Below are positions 6,430 to 11,846 of a stretch of DNA of 11,846 nucleotides, piece by piece (within the stretch, counting starts at the first letter, position 1; every line of letters starts with the position of its first letter). The position numbers and the translations under genes were made by a program. The stretch comes from UBA1146 sp050256555 (GTDB lineage Bacteria; Planctomycetota; UBA8108; UBA1146), in NCBI GenBank assembly GCA_050256555.1, contig JBBWWC010000085.1, positions 1 to 11,846 of the forward strand, written 5' to 3'. A model generated the notes under the pieces. It searched no databases. It saw only the letters and a program-made list of their open reading frames with translations, and had not been told where the DNA came from.

Positions 6430-7329
6430 TCAGGGGCAGCTACTGTACGTCGCACACGATCCACCATCGTCAGCAACATCGACGCCACAGGTCGGATAAG
6501 GACCCGCTGGAGGCGGAGAGCCCGGACAAAAGACAGCGCAGAGAATCCGCACCGCATCCGAGATCGAGACGTTCCCGGTGTCATCAGCATCGAGAGAGTT
6601 GTAACAGGTAGTGGAACTGCCGACGAACAGGAATGACAGCACACCGATTCCATCGGCAATGTCGAGCGAACCATTCTGGGTGACGTCACCACGGATGAAC
6701 TGGGAGCCTTCGTACGGAGTCAGCATAAGAGTGCCGCTGACTGAATCTGCAGGGACGGACGCCCCCCCGACCACGACCACGTTCACCACGGGTGGCTCTC
6801 CGAGTGTGTCTATAATCTGCAGAGGGGTGGAAAAAGCGGCAGTCGCATTGGTCAAAACTCCAGCTTGCAACTGGTATTCGATTTCCAAAACGTCTGTGGC
6901 TTCCACCATCGCCAGGGTCCATTCACCTACAAAGTTAAAAACGATTCCCTGAGTGACCCCGTCGGCGAAGATACTGATCTCCTCAAAGTCGGCCGTTTCA
7001 CCTTTTGTGGATGTCACAACCGTTGTTGCCGTATTGATGGCCAATACCGCCGGGTCGTGACCCAGTCCCAACGAGTAGCCCTGACAGAGGGCGGGGTCGG
7101 CTCCACCATCGGGGAAAGCCGTCTGCTGGATGGAAACAGCACCGGTAAAGGTAGAGCTCTCTGGGGTTGCAGCCGGGTAAAAGATCTCTCCACTAGGTGG
7201 CTGAAACTCAAAGACAGGATCTTGAGCTATCGCCACGGCATTCAAGGAAAACAGCATAACCATTACAGCGATGCAGCTTCCGGCAGTCTTTATTACCGAG
7301 TTGGTGTTCATATATTCCATCACAATCAT
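6430..7329 (-). CDS. Secreted cohesin-like/dockerin protein (short member of pair)
   Basis: About 299 residues with a signal peptide (hydrophobic stretch ending near VAIAQ). Residues about 40-205 form a beta-rich domain that looks cohesin-like (GYSLGLGHDPAVLAI, later VVNVVVVGGASVPADSVSGTL); this pattern recurs in planctomycete secreted proteins. Residues about 212-269 are a type I dockerin with two EF-hand-like calcium loops: GDVTQNGSLDIADG and LDADDTGNVSISDA. The tail is Cys-rich and ends in SSCP, like the larger neighbour's TPCP. No catalytic motif is seen; a surface or matrix assembly role is inferred from the domain types. The ATG at 7329 overlaps the upstream TAA as TAATG, which suggests reinitiation; GTG 7338, ATG 7320 and ATG 7311 are alternative starts, and no clear ribosome site decides between them. 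It ends in TGA. Confidence 0.78.
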   Translation of the reverse strand: MIVMEYMNTNSVIKTAGSCIAVMVMLFSLNAVAIAQDPVFEFQPPSGEIFYPAATPESSTFTGAVSIQQTAFPDGGADPALCQGYSLGLGHDPAVLAINTATTVVTSTKGETADFEEISIFADGVTQGIVFNFVGEWTLAMVEATDVLEIEYQLQAGVLTNATAAFSTPLQIIDTLGEPPVVNVVVVGGASVPADSVSGTLMLTPYEGSQFIRGDVTQNGSLDIADGIGVLSFLFVGSSTTCYNSLDADDTGNVSISDAVRILCAVFCPGSPPPAGPYPTCGVDVADDGGSCATYSSCP

Positions 7330-10256
7330 TACGGGCACGGTGTTACGGCAGACGGCGTCGGATCAGGGCCAGGATCCGGGAACGGAGCCGAAGGCGCTGA
7401 ACCATTCGTGAAAAGATAGTTCAAAACATAGATGGCGTCACCGATGTCGACAACGTCATCGTCATTACTATCCAGTTGAGCCAGGCATTCAGAAGCGGTC
7501 TCACCAGCGAAAAGAACACCGAGGATCGTGATCGCATCGCCAACGTCAATCAAGTCATCGGAGTTTGCATCGCCACGCACAAAAGTACCAGTGGACTGGA
7601 TCTGGTAAACATTTCCATCACTGTTACCGGTGATCACAAAGGTGCCACCTTCAAAAACAAGACCACCCGGATCTTCAATTCCAGCCAGGCTGATCCCTTC
7701 TCCGATCTGAGTCGCTTCACCAGCCTCAACACTGACTTCGATGATCTCAAGAGTGCCATCATCGGTTTGGCTGGTGATATACAAGGTAGAAGTACAACCG
7801 ATCAGGCCATTACTCTGAGCACACTGCTTGGTCGTACAGCCTTTCTGCTGCGAACCTTCCTTCGGGTGAGCGAAAGAGTTATCCGGGTTTACCTCTCCGT
7901 TACCTTCATGAGCCATGCCATAAATATCGCAGGTATCAGGGCCAGTGATGTAGACGGTGCCAGATTCCTGATCGTAATCCATCCCTCCGGCGCCACCCTG
8001 CACCGCTCCCGGCAAAATCTTTAAGTTTGACTGGGACACCGGGACCGGAACAAAAACAAAGAAGTCACGGATGAACTCACCGGCCAACGAGATCTCGATC
8101 AGATGCATCTGGCCCGAAGACTGACCATTACCGACCACCAGAGACCCGTTGCCGTTATCCCCGGTCGGGACAAAAGCGACACCGGTACAGGGGACTCCGT
8201 CGCCAAAGGGACTGGGAATCACTGATAACGGTACAAATTCTGCATCCAGGCCATAAATCTGACCATTGGCAGCATCGGTAACATAGTAACGAGGCTCGCC
8301 TGACAGAGGTGTTGCGTTGACAGTGATATCGTAGATCTCAGTGAAATCCGCTCCCACATCGATGGGGATTTCCTGCTCCACTTCACCGGAACCGACCACC
8401 ACGGTGGTCGAGGTGCAATCAGAGCCATTGCCACCCATGACCACGATGGCCTGGTACACATGAGTGCCGGGAGTCACTTGCTCGTCCACCCAGCTCGTTT
8501 CAGTGGAAGAGAGCACTATCGTATCCCCCACCACTCCATCGGTAACACGGGTGATCTCGTAAGAGTCAGGGAAATCCGCTACCGGATCGATCCAGCTCCA
8601 CTCCAGCTGCACAAAGTGATTGTCATCGATGATGATCACCTCACCGTTGAGCGTTTCCAGGGGCAGAACAAAATCGGGGACCGTATCCGTCGGATCACTG
8701 GCAGCATCAAAAGGGTTCGACGCCACTTCAAGTTCTCTACGGTTACTGTATTCATCTCCGTCGTAGTCAGCATCGGCTCGTGCAACAGCTGCCGGAATAG
8801 CTCCTGCATCAGAAGTGAGCAGAATCGTCTCTCCCGCAAAGGAGAGATCAGCGGTGACTTCTCCAGTGTCGCTATAAGAAGTCAGAGAAGCTTCGCCAGT
8901 ACTCGGATCCTGACCGGCAATCCACAGCTGGCGAATGCCATCGAAAGCAAGGTAGGTATCACCTCTTGCATGAGTCAATGTCGAAACCGCAGAGACGTTG
9001 TTGTCCTCATCCCAGCGGTAATAGAAAACCTGATTACCGGACGGGTTCAGCACCGCCAGCAAAGCCTCTTCACCAAACTCATTATTGATCATTGTTCTGG
9101 CTAATTGCGTTGGCAATGTAGCCGGCGGCATCTCGAGTACATGATCGAGAGAACCATCTGACATGCGCTTCTCGATACGATCGGACAACAGAACGTAAAC
9201 AGATCCATTTTCTCCGGAAGCAATGTCAGCAACCACATCGCCAGGACCAAAGTCCACATCGACGATCGCATTGCCTCGGGCGTTGATCCGGAACAATCGA
9301 TCAGAACTGGAAGCCCACAAGCTTGATCCCAGACCCGGAGCAAACTGAGCCAATCGGGCATTCCCGCCGACAGTCAATGCGCCACCGAGTACGCCGTCCT
9401 CACTGCTATCTCCGACTCCATCGCCACCAAACAAGATGGTGCCATCGGGATAAACCAGCTGAAGCGAGCCATCATCGTGGGAGATGAAAACGCCGTCTCC
9501 ACCCAGTGGCGCAACTGCAATCGGGTCGGGCCCGGAAGGGACCTCGGTAATCACGGTGCCGGTACGGCCCAGGATCACGATCCGTTGCGCTGAACCAACA
9601 AGTACCCAGGAAGCTCCATTCTCGGCCACGACATAATCCGTCGGAGCACCGATCGGTAATGAGCCCGTTTCTGCCAGAGAACCGGTTCGAGTGAATGTCC
9701 GAAACTCTCCATCGAAAGCTGCGCGAACTCGATTGGTCGGAGCTCCGGTCGGAACCGGCCCGAGCAATGCCACTCCCCCGGAATCCACTGAGGGCGAAAT
9801 CCGAGTACCAACAGGATCGGTAAACTCAACGTCAATCGGTGGATCACCCACGGCTCCTGGAGTCACGATACCGAAGGAATTGATGGCTCCAGCAACGACA
9901 TCGTAAAGAGCAAAGGCCGCCAGACGCGCATCGCCAGCGGGGATCGATTGCTGCAACTCATAATCGACCAGAACACCCATGCCGAGCCCATCGGGAGTCA
10001 CCACGACTCCGACAAAATCAGGCGCCAGGGGTCCGGCATACTCCAGCGCAATCGGCTGAAGAAGCGCGGGATCATGAATCAAACCAAAGGAAAATGCCAC
10101 GATGGGGGTGTCGTTCTCAATGGTGACCTCAAGGGTCGCTACCGAACCCGGCTGGGCGGCGGTAGTCCCCACGGCCACGACATTGTCCGCTACCGCCGGC
10201 GTGGCTAGCAGTAAACATGTCACTAGAGACACGAGCGACAGGCTCTGAGTCTTCAT
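7329..10256 (-). CDS. Large secreted cohesin-like / beta-propeller-like / FN3-like / dockerin protein
   Basis: 975 residues. A signal peptide (1-23, cut after AVA) is followed by a cohesin-like beta domain (about 25-157; VAFSFGLIHDPALLQ). Next is a long region of repeating beta segments (about 190-490) resembling NHL/beta-propeller blades, and then a DADYDGDEYSNRRELE calcium repeat of thrombospondin-3 style (about 495-525). After that come an FN3-like domain (about 530-630; VQLEWSWIDP, SYEITRVTDG), a second propeller-like region (about 640-890) and a type I dockerin (about 893-960; GDANSDDLIDVGDA and LDSNDDDVVDIGDA). No catalytic residues are evident, so a structural or binding role at the cell surface is inferred. 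GGGGAG lies 7 nt before the ATG at 10256, which decides the start over an in-frame ATG at 10355. The TAA stop overlaps the next gene's start. Propeller limits are approximate, since blades are judged by eye. Confidence 0.82.
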   Translation of the reverse strand: MKTQSLSLVSLVTCLLLATPAVADNVVAVGTTAAQPGSVATLEVTIENDTPIVAFSFGLIHDPALLQPIALEYAGPLAPDFVGVVVTPDGLGMGVLVDYELQQSIPAGDARLAAFALYDVVAGAINSFGIVTPGAVGDPPIDVEFTDPVGTRISPSVDSGGVALLGPVPTGAPTNRVRAAFDGEFRTFTRTGSLAETGSLPIGAPTDYVVAENGASWVLVGSAQRIVILGRTGTVITEVPSGPDPIAVAPLGGDGVFISHDDGSLQLVYPDGTILFGGDGVGDSSEDGVLGGALTVGGNARLAQFAPGLGSSLWASSSDRLFRINARGNAIVDVDFGPGDVVADIASGENGSVYVLLSDRIEKRMSDGSLDHVLEMPPATLPTQLARTMINNEFGEEALLAVLNPSGNQVFYYRWDEDNNVSAVSTLTHARGDTYLAFDGIRQLWIAGQDPSTGEASLTSYSDTGEVTADLSFAGETILLTSDAGAIPAAVARADADYDGDEYSNRRELEVASNPFDAASDPTDTVPDFVLPLETLNGEVIIIDDNHFVQLEWSWIDPVADFPDSYEITRVTDGVVGDTIVLSSTETSWVDEQVTPGTHVYQAIVVMGGNGSDCTSTTVVVGSGEVEQEIPIDVGADFTEIYDITVNATPLSGEPRYYVTDAANGQIYGLDAEFVPLSVIPSPFGDGVPCTGVAFVPTGDNGNGSLVVGNGQSSGQMHLIEISLAGEFIRDFFVFVPVPVSQSNLKILPGAVQGGAGGMDYDQESGTVYITGPDTCDIYGMAHEGNGEVNPDNSFAHPKEGSQQKGCTTKQCAQSNGLIGCTSTLYITSQTDDGTLEIIEVSVEAGEATQIGEGISLAGIEDPGGLVFEGGTFVITGNSDGNVYQIQSTGTFVRGDANSDDLIDVGDAITILGVLFAGETASECLAQLDSNDDDVVDIGDAIYVLNYLFTNGSAPSAPFPDPGPDPTPSAVTPCP

Positions 10257-10498
10257 CTGCGTTCTCCCCGGGATAAATCCCGAATCAGCCTTAAAATGTT
10301 CCCCCATGGAGCGGATGTTCCGAAAATCAGCACCTGTCGGCTCAATAAAGCTCAATGAAGCTCAATGAAGCCTAGCGCAGGTAATTAAGCCTAGCGCAGG
10401 TAGTACAGACTGGCGGAATAATCCTCCACATAGCATTGTACGGTTAGATCCGACTCCTGAAAGGAACCGGACAGCTGAGTTCTGACTATTTTTGTACT
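10257..10498. promoter_or_regulatory. Regulatory region upstream of the dockerin operon
   Basis: These 242 bp between the TPR gene and the dockerin operon hold a tandem-repeat cluster (10341-10408), an imperfect palindrome (10449-10471) and, next to the ribosome site, a short hairpin CGGGAT/ATCCCG (10269-10274 and 10277-10282). I could not identify a convincing -35/-10 pair and see no T-tailed terminator for the TPR gene. No coding sequence is supported here. Confidence 0.5.
10341..10408. repeat. Tandem direct repeats: three 10-bp units then two 19-bp units
   Basis: CTCAATAAAG (10341-10350) and CTCAATGAAG (10351-10360 and 10361-10370) are three head-to-tail 10-bp units, differing at one base. 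They run directly into two 19-bp units at 10371-10389 and 10390-10408, sharing CCTAGCGCAGGTA and 16 of 19 bases overall; counting flanks, AAGCCTAGCGCAGGTA is exact at 10368-10383 and 10387-10402. The 10-bp period equals one helical turn, as in direct-repeat operators. The cluster lies about 85-150 bp upstream of the large dockerin gene's start. Confidence 0.8.
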
Positions 10499-11846
10499 TT
10501 ACCCGTCAATCCGGCCTAAACGGGCCTTGAGAAAGCGTCTCCGGTCAGAAGCACGTTGAATACGGGCAGCACGGGACTCTACGGCGACCACCGCTCGTTC
10601 TTCCCACTCTTCTCGCGCAGACGATCCATTCTCTTCGAGACTGGCCCGAGCCGAGATCACCATATCCAGAGGAGCTCCTGGCGGTAAATCCTGTTCATCG
10701 AGGATCGGAGCCAGAATACCCAGGGCTCTTTCTCGACCAGGGGCCACCAGCGCCAGAGAAGCCCCGAGCAGGCAGCGTTGCCTTGAAAAAGCCAATCCCT
10801 GGCATTGTTCCAGGACATCCCGCGCTTCCCGGAACTCATCGTCAGACAGCTTTTCGCCACGCAGCTGGCAATGACGGCAGCACAAGGTGAACCACAAGAC
10901 GAGTGAATCGAGTTCCTTTTCCCCCATCAACTCACCGAGATCAGAAAGATCCACAACCGCTGGATCCTTTCCGTCCGAAAGAAGATTGAGCCCTGCTCGA
11001 ATCTCACCTTCTCGAATCAACGCACTGCTATCGATCTCACGAGCGATAGACAGACCCGCATCATTGGAATCACAAGCACCCTGCCAATCTCCCATGGCAG
11101 CATAAATATCAACCCGATCAAAGAATGCGCGTGCTTCGCCAATGCGGTCGCCGATGGCATGACGAACCTCGATCGACCGCTGGTAGCAATCGGCGGCGAT
11201 ATCGAAGCGACCGAGCAGCCGTTCCACTTCGCCCAGATTTCGATAGTTTCGTCCCAACCCCATACGATTCTGGATCAAACGAAAAGTTTCTATCGCATCA
11301 CGATAGATCCGACCTGCTTCTTCGAGATGGCCCTGATAAAAGTCGATACTCGCCAATCCGACGCGTGTGATCGTCTCACGATCCAGATGACCGAGTCGAT
11401 GAAATATCTCCACCGATCGTGAAAAGTTCTCACGAGCCGCATCGAACTCCCTGATACGAAGAAGAACATTTCCAAGATTGTTAAGCAATCCCGCCTGCCC
11501 CAGTTCATCGCCGCGCTCTTCTGCAAAACGAAGTCCTTTAAGATATTCTTCGACCGCCTCATCGAAGCGGCCCAGCTTGGCAAAACCCAATCCTAGATGG
11601 ATCTGGAACTCCTGCGCAATCTGGCTGGTGCCCGATTTCTCTACGGATTCACGAAGATCTTCGAGAATCTGTATCGAATCTTCGGCATATCCTTTTCGAT
11701 CGAAAATCTCCGACTGGAGGATCTGTCGCTGCAAATAAACTTCATCTTCCGACCCCTCATCGATCTTCGAAAGAAACTTTTCAGCAGCTTCCTGGTTACC
11801 CAGATTGACCAGGACTCGTGCGGCGCTAAGCAGATAACGCCCCTGA
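10499..11846 (-). CDS. TPR-repeat protein, C-terminal part
   Basis: The frame is open from the right edge to TAA at 10501-10499 (448 residues visible); the N-terminus lies outside the window. About five clear 34-40-residue tetratricopeptide repeats are visible (for example LGLGFAKLGRFDEAVEEYLK, LGNVLLRIREFDAARENFSR, LGEVERLLGRFDIAADCYQR), with two weaker ones before them. The ~40-residue spacing is of the kinesin-light-chain/TPR_12 kind found at the C-terminal side of large signalling proteins. A helical region with scattered Cys and a basic tail (RRRFLKARLGR) follows. In planctomycetes such arrays are often fused to Ser/Thr protein kinases, but the domain that would show this is not in view, so this is only a possibility. 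TPRs mediate protein-protein contact. Confidence 0.82.
   Translation of the reverse strand, partial: QGRYLLSAARVLVNLGNQEAAEKFLSKIDEGSEDEVYLQRQILQSEIFDRKGYAEDSIQILEDLRESVEKSGTSQIAQEFQIHLGLGFAKLGRFDEAVEEYLKGLRFAEERGDELGQAGLLNNLGNVLLRIREFDAARENFSRSVEIFHRLGHLDRETITRVGLASIDFYQGHLEEAGRIYRDAIETFRLIQNRMGLGRNYRNLGEVERLLGRFDIAADCYQRSIEVRHAIGDRIGEARAFFDRVDIYAAMGDWQGACDSNDAGLSIAREIDSSALIREGEIRAGLNLLSDGKDPAVVDLSDLGELMGEKELDSLVLWFTLCCRHCQLRGEKLSDDEFREARDVLEQCQGLAFSRQRCLLGASLALVAPGRERALGILAPILDEQDLPPGAPLDMVISARASLEENGSSAREEWEERAVVAVESRAARIQRASDRRRFLKARLGRIDG

Noticed and set aside
1301..10256. Idea that this genome reads UGA as a sense codon everywhere (alternative genetic code).
   Set aside because: Several well-defined genes end in TGA at the expected protein length (stops at 1879, 4991, 5778, 6430), and I found no internal TGA in the other genes.
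10257..10355. N-terminal extension of the large dockerin protein to an ATG at 10355.
   Set aside because: It would bury the signal peptide behind 33 residues and run into the tandem repeats; GGGGAG before 10256 marks the start.

Overview
The window looks like a chromosomal segment of a marine-type planctomycete (Planctomycetota). The signs are several exported proteins with family features common in that phylum (a GH95 glycosidase, a Tat-exported TIM-barrel isomerase, cohesin-like plus dockerin proteins), 'thin' intergenic regions, moderate GC, and mixed ATG/GTG/TTG starts. This assignment is an inference from protein style only; there is no rRNA or marker gene. Nine of the ten genes are on the minus strand. 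I see no tRNA, rRNA, CRISPR array or insertion sequence.

Layout from left to right. (1) Positions 1-1160 hold the N-terminal part of an exported GH95-type glycoside hydrolase (minus) that runs off the left edge. (2) Positions 1237-2913 are a two-gene operon (minus): an exported DsbD-N-like disulfide protein, then an exported thioredoxin-fold redoxin that starts on an ATGA overlap, then a strong intrinsic terminator. (3) Position 3166-3981 is a membrane-anchored alpha/beta hydrolase (plus), divergent from the redox operon and convergent, with a 2-bp gap, to (4) a Tat-exported hydroxypyruvate-isomerase-like TIM barrel (3984-4877, minus). (5) Positions 4991-6221 hold a cyclic-nucleotide module (minus): a cyclic-nucleotide-binding-domain protein followed 4 bp later by a class II cyclic-nucleotide-phosphodiesterase-like metallo-beta-lactamase protein. 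(6) Positions 6430-10256 are two secreted proteins that each start with a cohesin-like domain and end with a type I dockerin, joined by a TAATG overlap and preceded by a cluster of tandem direct repeats. (7) Positions 10499-11846 are the C-terminal part of a TPR-repeat protein that runs off the right edge.

The most interesting point is at the end of the redoxin gene. The reading frame stops at a TGA (1327-1325, minus), but the same frame continues seven codons to TAG and spells SVKYKKS. Related exported redoxins end in a conserved Gly-Cys-Ser-Val/Ile-Lys-Tyr/Trp tail, so the TGA sits exactly where the conserved C-terminal cysteine is expected. A small hairpin with a G in the second loop position lies about 22 nt after the TGA, as expected for a bacterial SECIS element. 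The gene is therefore a good candidate selenoprotein; a cysteine-to-stop mutation is the main alternative. At least four other genes here end normally in TGA, so UGA is not reassigned throughout the genome.

Second points of interest are the paired cyclic-nucleotide sensor and phosphodiesterase without a cyclase in view, the perfect 10-10-10 inverted repeat in front of them, and the 10-bp and 19-bp direct-repeat cluster in front of the dockerin operon.
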